6,914 nt of DNA, from positions 1 through 6,914 of the forward strand of contig JAAWEO010000114.1 of the NCBI GenBank assembly GCA_022794295.1, in the 5' to 3' direction. The position numbers and the translations under genes were made by a program. Below the pieces are notes generated by a model. The model saw only the letters and a program-made list of their open reading frames with translations. It was not told the origin of the DNA and ran no database searches. The stretch comes from Angelakisella sp. (GTDB lineage: Bacteria > Bacillota > Clostridia > Oscillospirales > Ruminococcaceae). This document shows, piece by piece, positions 1-5,574 of the stretch (position 1 is its first letter; each line of letters starts with the position of its first letter).

Positions 1-8
1 GGGTGGCA

Positions 9-54
9 GGTCCAGGGCGGCGCCCTGGTCGCTCCCCGCAGGGAGCGAAATTCC
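9..54. repeat. Two-hairpin GC-rich repeat, copy A
   Basis: This begins GGTCCAGGGCGG and forms two adjacent hairpins. The first pairs 12-18 with 22-28. The second pairs 30-36 with 41-47 around a CGCA loop, followed by GCGAAA. A related copy in the same orientation lies at 6853-6901. The second hairpins have different stem bases (CGCTCCC/GGGAGCG here, CGCCCGC/GCGGGCG there), the same CGCA loop and complete pairing in both. Two short paired hairpins between genes resemble bacterial REP-type elements, but I cannot assign a named family. Confidence 0.7.
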
Positions 55-80
55 TTATACGGAGTGAGCATTTTTCTTTG

Positions 81-113
81 CTCCTTTCTTTTTGCGATAA
101 AAAAAGAAAGGAG
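81..113. repeat. Perfect 13 bp inverted repeat, T-rich/A-rich
   Basis: CTCCTTTCTTTTT (81-93) is perfectly complementary to AAAAAGAAAGGAG (101-113) around a 7 nt loop. The right arm carries AGAAAGGAG, which resembles a ribosome binding site, but no start codon or frame follows it. The composition (A/T-rich, purine/pyrimidine-polarised) contrasts with the GC-rich repeats on both sides, which suggests a separate inserted module. It could act as a terminator-like hairpin on either strand, but the T run lies inside the stem. Confidence 0.7.
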
Positions 114-142
114 AAGCCTGCTCGCCCACCACCCAGCTAACC

Positions 143-172
143 TGCAAATACACCCCGGTGGGGTGTTTTGCA
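143..172. repeat. Inverted repeat with one bulge
   Basis: ACACCCC (150-156) pairs with GGGGTGT (160-166) across a 3 nt loop. After a bulged T at 149 the stem continues with TGCAAA (143-148) against TTTGCA (167-172), giving about 13 base pairs. It could serve as a weak terminator, but it lies more than 160 nt past the last chromate transporter stop codon and lacks a run of T after the stem. Confidence 0.55.
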
Positions 173-185
173 ACAACCGCCCCCC

Positions 186-220
186 TCGAATGGACCGGCC
201 TTATGGGCCGGTCCATTCGA
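186..220. repeat. Perfect 15 bp inverted repeat
   Basis: TCGAATGGACCGGCC (186-200) and its exact complement at 206-220 flank a 5 nt loop, TTATG. The stem is long and uninterrupted, and neither side has a T tract. It is immediately followed by another hairpin (230-236 with 242-248, GGCCGCC/GGCGGCC). A long perfect palindrome without a terminator tail suggests a repeat element, a protein-binding palindrome or a transcript-stabilising hairpin. Confidence 0.75.
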
Positions 221-229
221 CCCTCTAAA

Positions 230-248
230 GGCCGCCGCCCAGGCGGCC
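230..248. repeat. 7 bp GC-only hairpin
   Basis: GGCCGCC (230-236) pairs with GGCGGCC (242-248) around the loop GCCCA. It lies 9 nt from the 15 bp palindrome at 186-220 and may be part of the same composite repeat. Confidence 0.5.
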
Positions 249-333
249 CCAAACATACCTGCCCATCAAAACCAGAATACAACCTTAAAATCCCAACACC
301 CGCCTTTTCCTGCAAACAGAAGCCCCCGCAGGA

Positions 334-894
334 CTACCTGAAAACAAGAGCCCCCAAAAAAGCCGACAGAAGAATCAGGCGGACGGGGGAGAGCCCTTTC
401 TGAACCAGCGCCCTCCGGCCCAGAAGCGCCCCGGCCAAAAGAGCGGCGACGATCAGGGCACGGGGATCCGGGGCGGCATTTCCCGGGGAAAGGAGACAGC
501 TTTTTGCTGTCATATAGCACCCTGTGGCAAGGATGATCCCAATGATGCAGGGCTTTACCCCCCGCAGAACCGCCTGGGTGCAGGGATTCTTTAAAAGGCT
601 GCCGAAAACAGCCATCACCAGCAGGATAACAACAAAGGAAGGCAGCACCACCGCCAGGGTGGCAAGGAGGGCCCCCAAAAAACCACCCTGAACATTACCC
701 ACATAGGTGGCCAGATTGACCATAATGGGGCCGGGGGTGCTTTCGCTGACTGCGATCATATGGGTCAGGGCTTCGTCATCCAGCCAGCCATAGGAGAGGA
801 CCACATCCCGAATGAGAGGAATGGCCCCGTAGGCCCCGCCAAAGGCAAAGCACCCCACACGGAGAAAGCCCAGAAAAAGGTCCAGATAGATCAT
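334..894 (-). CDS. Short-chain chromate transporter subunit (second of pair)
   Basis: This is a 186-residue integral membrane protein of the CHR (chromate ion transporter) superfamily. Family signatures are FAFGGAYGAIPLI at residues 16-28, ESTPGPIMVNLATYVG at 51-66 and VLPSF at 83-87, with further hydrophobic stretches to the C-terminus. The length fits the short-chain CHR class, whose members usually occur as two adjacent genes acting together, as with ywrA/ywrB of Bacillus subtilis. The ATG at 892-894 overlaps the TGA of the upstream partner in an ATGA arrangement, implying translational coupling; GGGAGG lies about 10 nt before it. The reading frame stays open upstream, but that part is out of frame with the partner gene and is not coding. 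Family members move chromate, and sometimes sulfate-like oxyanions, across the cytoplasmic membrane. The true substrate here is not established. Confidence 0.9.
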   Translation of the reverse strand: MIYLDLFLGFLRVGCFAFGGAYGAIPLIRDVVLSYGWLDDEALTHMIAVSESTPGPIMVNLATYVGNVQGGFLGALLATLAVVLPSFVVILLVMAVFGSLLKNPCTQAVLRGVKPCIIGIILATGCYMTAKSCLLSPGNAAPDPRALIVAALLAGALLGRRALVQKGLSPVRLILLSAFLGALVFR

Positions 895-1469
895 CCCTTG
901 TTCCCTCCCTTTCCCGCCCCGGCCGCGAACAGGCCCAGGCTGACCACCCCCGCCAGCAGCATCAGACTGATGGAGGAAAGCTTCCAGGAAAAGAGATTGG
1001 CCGACAGCATCAGCAGAAACGAGGCGGCCATTATGGCAAGGGGCAGGGGCTTTTTGGGCATCTTTTTGACCATCCCCGCTGCCGCCTGCAAAATCAGGAA
1101 GCCCACCCCGATGCGGATCCCCCGAAAGGCACTGGCGATGACGGCGATCTCCAGGAAGTTGTCCAGGAGGCTGGAAATGCTGTAGATAATAACAAAGGAG
1201 GGGAGGACGATGCCCAGGGTGGCTGCCAGCGCCCCCCAAAGCCCCGCCTGGCGGTACCCCACAAAGGTGGCGCAGTTGATGGCAATGGGGCCCGGGGTGG
1301 ATTCGGCAATGACGGTGACATTCATCATATCGTCGTGGCTGATCCACCCTTTTTCTGTGACACAGCTGTTTTCTATCATTGCAAGCATGGCGTAGCCGCC
1401 GCCAAAGGTGAACAGGCCGATTTTCAGAAAGGTCAGCAGCAGGTCAAACAGGATGTTTTTCTGTCTCAC
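891..1469 (-). CDS. Short-chain chromate transporter subunit (first of pair)
   Basis: This is a 192-residue membrane protein of the CHR superfamily. Visible signatures are FTFGGGYAM at residues 20-28, ESTPGPIAINCATFVGY at 56-72 and VLPSF at 88-92, followed by hydrophobic segments near 93-107, 117-132, 143-158 and 166-184. I chose the GTG at 1467-1469 because a consensus AAGGAGG lies 7 nt upstream. A TTG nine codons earlier (1494-1496) is in frame but would place that binding site inside the gene. The protein is homologous to, but distinct from, the product of the overlapping downstream gene, as expected for paired short CHR proteins that form one transporter. Export of chromate or another oxyanion is the family role; the direction and substrate here are inferred. 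Confidence 0.9.
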   Translation of the reverse strand: MRQKNILFDLLLTFLKIGLFTFGGGYAMLAMIENSCVTEKGWISHDDMMNVTVIAESTPGPIAINCATFVGYRQAGLWGALAATLGIVLPSFVIIYSISSLLDNFLEIAVIASAFRGIRIGVGFLILQAAAGMVKKMPKKPLPLAIMAASFLLMLSANLFSWKLSSISLMLLAGVVSLGLFAAGAGKGGNKG

Positions 1470-1476
1470 ACAGGAT

Positions 1477-1483
1477 CCTCCTT
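1477..1483 (-). promoter_or_regulatory. Ribosome binding site deciding the GTG start
   Basis: Read on the minus strand this is AAGGAGG, 7 nt before the GTG at 1467-1469. It decides the start of the first chromate transporter gene in favour of GTG over the upstream TTG. Its first three bases also belong to a 6 bp inverted repeat (1481-1486 with 1497-1502) that reaches into the base of the preceding terminator hairpin. Confidence 0.8.
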
Positions 1484-1494
1484 GTTCGCTGATC

Positions 1495-1538
1495 AAAACA
1501 AGCGGCGCATGGGAAACTCCCTGCGCCGCCTGCTTTTT
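1495..1538 (-). terminator. Intrinsic terminator after secG, bidirectional in form
   Basis: GCGGCGCA (1502-1509) pairs with TGCGCCGC (1522-1529). After a bulged base, GGG (1511-1513) pairs with CCC (1519-1521) around a 5 nt loop. On the minus strand the stem is followed by TTGTTTTG, a T tract, about 23 nt after the secG stop codon, so it should end secG transcription. On the plus strand the stem is followed by TGCTTTTTAA, so it could also stop antisense transcripts. It lies between secG and the chromate transporter pair, which must therefore rely on read-through or on a promoter I cannot see. Confidence 0.8.
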
Positions 1539-1552
1539 AATTGATCTTTAGT

Positions 1553-1795
1553 TTAAAGATAGATGTCAAAGGCGTAAACAGCAATGGTGACCACAAAGAA
1601 GGCCACTGCCAAAATACGGATCAGGCGGTTCAGCTTGGCGTCTGCACTGCGGTCCCTGGCCCCGTTCATAAAGGATGAAGCCCCTGCCAAGGAGGAAAGG
1701 CCATCCCCCTTGGGGTTCTGGAACATAATGAAAACGGTGACAAGGACGCTGACGGCAATCATAACCACCGCGCCGATCATCTCAACTGCGCTCAT
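1553..1795 (-). CDS. secG: Protein translocase subunit SecG
   Basis: This is an 80-residue two-helix membrane protein, the typical length for Firmicute SecG. SecG is the accessory subunit of the SecYEG channel and supports SecA-driven export of unfolded proteins. A transmembrane helix spans about residues 5-24. It is followed by the cytoplasmic SecG signature FQNPKGDGLSSLAG at 25-38, a polar linker rich in charged residues (45-60), and a second helix at about 60-77. The ATG at 1793-1795 has GGAGGT five nt upstream. The frame remains open further upstream to a GTG, but that stretch is the structured leader and does not resemble SecG. A strong promoter and a following terminator make it a single-gene transcript. 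Its neighbours are unrelated to secretion. Confidence 0.95.
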   Translation of the reverse strand: MSAVEMIGAVVMIAVSVLVTVFIMFQNPKGDGLSSLAGASSFMNGARDRSADAKLNRLIRILAVAFFVVTIAVYAFDIYL

Positions 1796-1950
1796 AAAGC
1801 ACCTCCGAATGTTTTGCGGAGCTCCGTTTCCCCTGCCGGAGGCAAGGGGCGAAGTCCGGTATTTTGCCGGGCCGCTCATATAAACCGGACTGCTTGGCAG
1901 CCCATGGGAAGCAAAAATGCCCTCTCCCACCGGGCCCGGCAGGATATAGC
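1796..1950 (-). promoter_or_regulatory. Long structured leader of secG
   Basis: Between the predicted transcription start (about 1950) and the secG ATG lie some 155 nt with strong pairing potential. A long-range stem joins 1832-1839 to 1936-1943 (8 bp, CCTGCCGG/CCGGCAGG). Nested inside is an 8 bp stem joining 1853-1860 to 1884-1891 (AGTCCGGT/ACCGGACT). A competing local hairpin can form at 1830-1849 (CCCCT with AGGGG plus inner pairs), sharing bases with the long-range stem. Mutually exclusive stems close to the ribosome binding site (1801-1806) suggest possible regulation. It matches no riboswitch class that I can recognise. A nine-codon frame starting at ATG within CCCATGGG (1901-1908) is present but unsupported. 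Confidence 0.4.
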
Positions 1951-1956
1951 TTACTG

Positions 1957-1985
1957 ATTATATCATAGGTTGACAGGCTTTGCAA
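1957..1985 (-). promoter_or_regulatory. secG promoter, extended -10
   Basis: On the minus strand TTGCAA (1980-1985) is followed after 17 nt by TATAAT (1957-1962), a perfect -10 element preceded by TG one base upstream, which makes an extended -10. This is the best sigma-A type promoter in the window. The predicted start is near 1950, giving a leader of about 155 nt before secG. From 1986 to 2082 I see no gene or further signal. Confidence 0.8.
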
Positions 1986-2082
1986 GCAAAATTTCTTTTT
2001 TCCCCATGGCGGATATTTTCTTCCCCCCGGGAAACTCTAACAACTGCCGGTCCGACCTTCTGCGTTTGCTTTGGAACGGCAA

Positions 2083-2121
2083 AGCCCGGCGCGGGATCAT
2101 TTCCCATAGATGCGCCGGGCT
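2083..2121 (-). terminator. Probable terminator of the modABC block
   Basis: AGCCCGGCGC (2083-2092) is exactly complementary to GCGCCGGGCT (2112-2121). Inside it GGGA (2093-2096) can pair with TCCC (2102-2105), so the loop is partly structured. It begins 18 nt after the modC stop codon. On the minus strand the stem ends in GGGCTTTGCC, only three T bases, so it would be a weak or factor-assisted terminator, or a 3' stabilising hairpin. Confidence 0.5.
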
Positions 2122-2139
2122 CTTAGCTGCTTCCGGAAA

Positions 2140-3198
2140 TCACCGGGAACCGGCCTGCTCTGTCAGCAGAAGGAGGTCCTCCGGCCTTACGGCAAGCTCC
2201 CGGGGAAGGCAGCTGGGGGCGGTCCTTCCCCCGGGCTCCCACCACAGGCGGGCGGCCCCTTCCCCGGGCCGGAACACCACCTGGTCCCGGGCAGGGCCTT
2301 CCATCACCAGGGGGTCCAACAGGGGCAGACGGTTTTCCTCCCCTTCTCCGGCGGGATGGAGGTCCCGGGAGCGAATCCCCACATAGGCGGTCCCCTCCGG
2401 GATGGGGCGGCCCGGGGTCAGGGAGGCGTTCCACTCCGGGACCCGGAGGGTGTTCCCCTCCCCCTTTTCCGCCCGGGCCAGGTTCCGGCAGCCGGTGAGG
2501 CGGGCGGCCTGGAGGGTGCCGGGGCTGCGGAACAGGGCCTTGGTCTCCCCAAAGGCGGAGCAGCACCCCCGGTCCATTACAAGCAGCTCCCCGCAAAGGC
2601 GGAAGGCCTCCTCCCGGCTGTGGGTCACCAGGATGGAGATCCCCTGGTATTCTGCCAGGGTCTGGCTCAGCTCCAGAAGAAGCTCCTCCCGAAGGTAGGC
2701 ATCCAGGGCGGAAAACGGCTCGTCCAGAAGGAGCACCTCCGGGCTGCATGCCAGGATGCGCCCCAAGGCCACCCGCTGCTGCTGGCCCCCGGAAAGCTGC
2801 CGGGGATACCGGTCCTCCAGGCCGGAAAGGCGGAATTTTTCCACCATCCGGGCGGCGGTCTCCGCCTTCTCCCGTTGGGAGCAGCCCCGAAGCCCGGCGG
2901 TAATGTTTTGCTCCACTGTAAGATTGGGAAAGAGGGCACAGCTTTGGAACAGATACCCCACCCGCCGCTTTTGGGGGGGCAGGTCGATCCCCTGTGCGGA
3001 ATCGTACAGCACCCTCTCCCCCAGGGTGATCCGTCCCCGGCCGGGGGTCTCGATACCCGCAATAGAGCGCAGGGTCATGCTTTTGCCGCAGCCGGAGGCC
3101 CCCAGAATACCCAGGCAGCCCCTCTCCCCTGCCCGGAAGGACAGGTCCAGGGAGAAGCCCCGGAGGTTTTTTTCCACAGAAACATCAAGAGCTGCCAT
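2140..3198 (-). CDS. modC: Molybdate ABC transporter ATP-binding protein ModC
   Basis: This 352-residue cytoplasmic ATPase powers molybdate import through ModB. The motifs are intact and in order: Walker A GASGCGKS at residues 33-40, Q-loop Q85 in GYLFQS, ABC signature LSGGQQQ at 135-141, Walker B VLLLDEP at 155-161 with catalytic E160, and the switch histidine H193 in VTHS. After about residue 220 comes a C-terminal extension with TGCRNLARA (235-243) and AYVGIRSRDL (271-280), matching the TOBE-type oxyanion-binding region of ModC and related importers. The overall length is normal. The ATG at 3196-3198 has AAGGAGG 8 nt upstream and overlaps the end of modB by 14 nt, so translation is probably coupled. 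Tungstate or sulfate transport by a close relative cannot be excluded, but the neighbouring cofactor genes favour molybdate. Confidence 0.93.
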   Translation of the reverse strand: MAALDVSVEKNLRGFSLDLSFRAGERGCLGILGASGCGKSMTLRSIAGIETPGRGRITLGERVLYDSAQGIDLPPQKRRVGYLFQSCALFPNLTVEQNITAGLRGCSQREKAETAARMVEKFRLSGLEDRYPRQLSGGQQQRVALGRILACSPEVLLLDEPFSALDAYLREELLLELSQTLAEYQGISILVTHSREEAFRLCGELLVMDRGCCSAFGETKALFRSPGTLQAARLTGCRNLARAEKGEGNTLRVPEWNASLTPGRPIPEGTAYVGIRSRDLHPAGEGEENRLPLLDPLVMEGPARDQVVFRPGEGAARLWWEPGGRTAPSCLPRELAVRPEDLLLLTEQAGSR

Positions 3199-3868
3199 GG
3201 CGGTCCCCTCCTTTTCCCCGGGGCCCCAGAAGATTCATTGCCGCCACAGTCAGAAAGGCCGCCGCCAGCAAAATGGCGGCGTACTTCCCCGCGGTCTCCA
3301 TATCCCCTGCCGCCACCGCGGAATAGATGGCCAGGGGAAGGGTGCGGGTTTTTCCGGCGATGTTCCCGGCCAGCATGGCGGTGGCGCCAAATTCCCCCAG
3401 CCCCCGGGCAAAGGCCAAGATCCCCCCGGTGAGCACCCCGGGAAGGGCGTTGGGCAGCAGCACCCGGCGGAAGATCTCCCCCTCGGTCATGCCAAGGGTC
3501 CGGGCGGCATCGAGCAGGTCCCGATCCACCTGTTCAAAGGCGCCCCGGGCAGAGCGGTACATCAAGGGGAGGCTGATGGTCACCGCCGCCAGGACGGTGG
3601 CGGCCCAGGAGAAGGCGATCTTTACCCCGAAGATCTCCAGGAAAAGCCTCCCCAGGGGGCGCTTTACCCCAAAGACCCACAGCAGGACAAACCCCGCCAC
3701 GGTGGGCGGGAGCACCAGCGGCAGGGTGAGCAGGCCATCCAAGGCGGCCCGAAGGCCATTCCCCTTTACCGCTGTCACCCCCCGGGCCAAAAGGAGGCCC
3801 AGAAAGAAGGTGAGTGCAATGGAAAGGGCTGCGGTTTTCAGGGAAATCAAAACCGGGCTGAAATCCAT
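3185..3868 (-). CDS. modB: Molybdate ABC transporter permease ModB
   Basis: This 227-residue integral membrane protein forms the translocation path of the ModABC importer as a homodimer. Hydrophobic segments occur at about 8-30, 43-66, 85-105, 145-165 and 194-214. The cytoplasmic EAA loop that docks onto ModC is clear, running from DAARTLGMTEGEIFRRVLLP (120-139) to the conserved glycine at about 148, followed by ARGLGEFGATAML (154-166). The length is normal for bacterial ModB. The ATG at 3866-3868 follows the modA stop codon by 12 nt, with AAGGGG 8 nt before it overlapping that stop codon. The gene overlaps the start of modC by 14 nt. Sulfate permease CysT/CysW proteins are related, but the compact size and the modA and modC neighbours support the molybdate assignment. 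Confidence 0.93.
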   Translation of the reverse strand: MDFSPVLISLKTAALSIALTFFLGLLLARGVTAVKGNGLRAALDGLLTLPLVLPPTVAGFVLLWVFGVKRPLGRLFLEIFGVKIAFSWAATVLAAVTISLPLMYRSARGAFEQVDRDLLDAARTLGMTEGEIFRRVLLPNALPGVLTGGILAFARGLGEFGATAMLAGNIAGKTRTLPLAIYSAVAAGDMETAGKYAAILLAAAFLTVAAMNLLGPRGKGGDRHGSS

Positions 3869-3880
3869 TCTTCTGTCCCC

Positions 3881-4711
3881 TTACGCGGCGGCAAAGCCGT
3901 ATTTTTGGAAAACCGCCATGGCTTCCTCGCTTTGGAGAAATTCCAAGAACAGCCCGGCGGCCTCTTTCTTCTGTGAGGCAGAGACAATGCCCGCCGGGTA
4001 GAGGATCGGGGTGGCAAGGCTGCCCTCTGGGGCCTCGGTGAGGACAACGACCTTATCGGTGGTGGCAGCGTCGGTGGCATAGACAACCCCCACATCGGCG
4101 GAGCCCTCCGCCACCCAATTCAGAACCTCGGTGACGTTGGTGCCAAAGCTCACCATGGGCTGGATGCTCTCCCAAAGGCCCAGGTTCTCCAGGGCCTCCT
4201 TGGCGTACTGCCCCACCGGAACACTTTCCGGGTCACCCAGGGCGACATGCTCCGCCTTGAGAAGATCGGGAAGGGTGCGGATCTCCCCTTCTGCGGCAGC
4301 GATCACAACCAGCTTGTTCTCCAAAAGCTCCACCACCGAGCCGGCATCCACCAGGTCTTTTTCCACCAGGGCATTCATCTGCTTCTGGGCGGCGGAAAAG
4401 AAAAGATCAGCCTCCAGCCCTTCCTCGATCTGGGTCTGGAGCTTACCGGAGCTGTCATAGGTACCCTCAACGGTGATATTGGGATGTTTGTCCTGGAACA
4501 TGGGGATCAGCTCGTCCCGAAGGGAATATTCCAGGCTGGCGGCTGCCGCAATCAGAATGGTCACCGGCCCGGCTTCCGGTCCGGGGGCAGGCTCGCCGGA
4601 TTCACCGGGCTCCCCAGGGGAAGGTACAGAGGAGGACCCGGAGCTTCCTCCGCAGGCGGTCATTGCCAGCAGGAGGGCCAGGGTCAGGGCAAGACTTATG
4701 ATCTTTTTCAT
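3881..4711 (-). CDS. modA: Molybdate-binding lipoprotein ModA
   Basis: This 276-residue substrate-binding protein captures molybdate or tungstate outside the membrane and delivers it to ModB. A signal peptide with a lipobox ending MTAC (cysteine 20) indicates lipid anchoring, as expected for a Gram-positive cell. A flexible G/S/P/E linker spans about 21-48. The mature domain carries typical ModA elements: AAASL (56-60), YDSSGKLQTQIEEG (85-98), ADLFFSAA (101-108), VPVGQYA (164-170), ADVGVVYATDA (205-215) and the YPAG segment near 238. S59, S88, V166 and Y211 are at the positions expected to contact the oxyanion. The ATG at 4709-4711 has AAAGGAG 8 nt upstream; an in-frame extension to 4780 lacks a binding site and would bury the signal peptide. 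The gene follows a 145 nt gap containing a hairpin. Confidence 0.95.
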   Translation of the reverse strand: MKKIISLALTLALLLAMTACGGSSGSSSVPSPGEPGESGEPAPGPEAGPVTILIAAAASLEYSLRDELIPMFQDKHPNITVEGTYDSSGKLQTQIEEGLEADLFFSAAQKQMNALVEKDLVDAGSVVELLENKLVVIAAAEGEIRTLPDLLKAEHVALGDPESVPVGQYAKEALENLGLWESIQPMVSFGTNVTEVLNWVAEGSADVGVVYATDAATTDKVVVLTEAPEGSLATPILYPAGIVSASQKKEAAGLFLEFLQSEEAMAVFQKYGFAAA

Positions 4712-4856
4712 GGGGTTTGCTCCTTTCTTCCGATTCCCTCCGGTCTGGGGCAGCCGGATTGCCGCCGGAGCCGGGGGCACGAAACTGCCGGGCGCATATG
4801 ACTTCCCGGCAGGGTTCGTCTTTTGTTTTCTGTGCTGTTTTTAGAGCCTATTCAAG
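4712..4856 (-). promoter_or_regulatory. Gap before modA with a perfect hairpin
   Basis: This 145 nt spacer is the only long gap in the molybdenum block. CTGCCGGG (4785-4792) pairs perfectly with CCCGGCAG (4805-4812) around a 12 nt loop that contains CATATG. Closer to modA, CTCCGG (4738-4743) can pair with CCGGAG (4765-4770). The first hairpin is followed on the minus strand by only three T bases, so it is not a strong terminator. I see no convincing -35/-10 pair. It may be an internal regulatory or mRNA-processing site that lets modABC be expressed at a different level from the upstream genes. I could not fit the known molybdenum cofactor RNA motif. Confidence 0.4.
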
Positions 4857-5570
4857 CTACATCATTCGGGCAATTTCCATTTCCTCCAGCATCTTCTCCT
4901 TTGTGGGCAGCTGGGGCGGTTCTTCCCCGAAAACGCTGACCGGCGCCCAGTAGAGATATTTTTTCTCCGCCTCCAGAACGCTTAGCCTGGAATTTGCAGG
5001 AAGCTGGTACACAGCCTCCAGAAGGGGCAATATCAGGTCTATGTATTCTTCATCACTTTTTCCCTCTTCCAGGTAGATTTTGATATCCAGATAGGCACCG
5101 CTGGTTTGCAGGAAATCGTCAAGATCATCCTCGGGGCTCCAGGTTCTTGGGGTTTGGGGGAGTTTCAGCGCGACCCCATAGGACCGGATAGATTCCGCAT
5201 TTTCGCAGAGGTCAATGGCCTGGGCCTCGGCATCCTCCTTAAAGAAATAGAGGGCATAGTTGTCCCGGACCTTTTGATATTTCGTTTGGGACACCAGGGC
5301 TGTGGTCACACGCTCCGGGGCATCTACAGGGGCGGCTTCGCAGGTATAGGTGGCTCCGGCCAGGGGGCCGTAATTTTCCAGAGTTTCCTCTCCCACAACG
5401 GCGAAGGGAATCCCGTACTTTTCCTCGAGCTGCTCCAGCAGGTAGGCTCTTGCGGAATCGATATCATAGTCAAAGGGCCCGCCCTTATGCTCCATTTCCC
5501 GGAATGCTTCGGCGGAGCATCCGCCCAGGAAAAGAGCGGCCGCCATAAGGCACAACAGTAAGCTCTTCAT
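4857..5570 (-). CDS. Lipoprotein of unknown function in the molybdenum operon
   Basis: I do not recognise a family. The 237-residue product starts with a short hydrophobic signal peptide and a lipobox LGGC (cysteine 18), so it should be lipid-anchored on the outer face of the cytoplasmic membrane. The mature part is soluble, acidic and of mixed alpha/beta character. It includes ARAYLLEQLEEKYGIPFAVV (40-59) and ATYTCEAAP (73-81), a type of pattern I associate with uncharacterised clostridial surface lipoproteins. Cysteines remain at 78 and 122. There are no further membrane segments. The ATG at 5568-5570 lies 4 nt after the mogA-type stop codon, with only a distant GGGGAG as ribosome binding site, which suggests coupled translation. 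An upstream in-frame ATG (5621) would overlap that gene and displace the signal peptide. Its position implies a role connected to molybdenum uptake or enzymes, but this is only inference. Confidence 0.85.
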   Translation of the reverse strand: MKSLLLCLMAAALFLGGCSAEAFREMEHKGGPFDYDIDSARAYLLEQLEEKYGIPFAVVGEETLENYGPLAGATYTCEAAPVDAPERVTTALVSQTKYQKVRDNYALYFFKEDAEAQAIDLCENAESIRSYGVALKLPQTPRTWSPEDDLDDFLQTSGAYLDIKIYLEEGKSDEEYIDLILPLLEAVYQLPANSRLSVLEAEKKYLYWAPVSVFGEEPPQLPTKEKMLEEMEIARMM

Positions 5571-5574
5571 CAGG

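Larger units (their letters stand above)
1..333. other. Gene-free left flank packed with hairpin repeats
   Basis: No open frame here looks like a protein: the short frames are low-complexity, lack convincing ribosome binding sites and cross the inverted repeats. The stretch contains a series of inverted repeats at 12-28, 30-47, 81-113, 143-172, 186-220 and 230-248, separated by short spacers. It lies downstream of the chromate transporter pair, whose last stop codon is at 334-336. None of the hairpins is followed by a convincing T tract in the minus-strand direction, so they do not look like a simple terminator for those genes. The best reading is a mosaic of dispersed intergenic repeats. From 249 to 333 I see nothing definable. 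Confidence 0.6.

Noticed and set aside
158..403. Small protein gene in the left flank
   Set aside because: The frame crosses the 15 bp palindrome and the end of the CHR gene, with no ribosome binding site or recognisable domain.
895..1347. Upstream extension of the second chromate transporter frame
   Set aside because: The extension lies inside the first CHR gene in another frame and has no membrane-protein character; homology begins at the ATG at 892-894.
1796..1930. Longer SecG starting at an upstream GTG
   Set aside because: The added residues do not resemble SecG, the ATG at 1793-1795 has a well-placed ribosome binding site, and the extension coincides with the leader stems.
1970..1998. 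TTGACA on the plus strand as a -35 element
   Set aside because: There is no -10 at suitable spacing and no plus-strand gene downstream; it overlaps the minus-strand secG promoter.
2110..3432. A 440-codon open frame on the plus strand opposite modC and modB
   Set aside because: It is proline- and glycine-rich, low in complexity and lies entirely antisense to genes with complete family motifs; GC-rich third positions create such shadow frames.
4712..4856. Molybdenum cofactor riboswitch before modA
   Set aside because: I could not place the conserved core of the Moco RNA motif, and the stems present are few and simple; a covariance-model search would be decisive.
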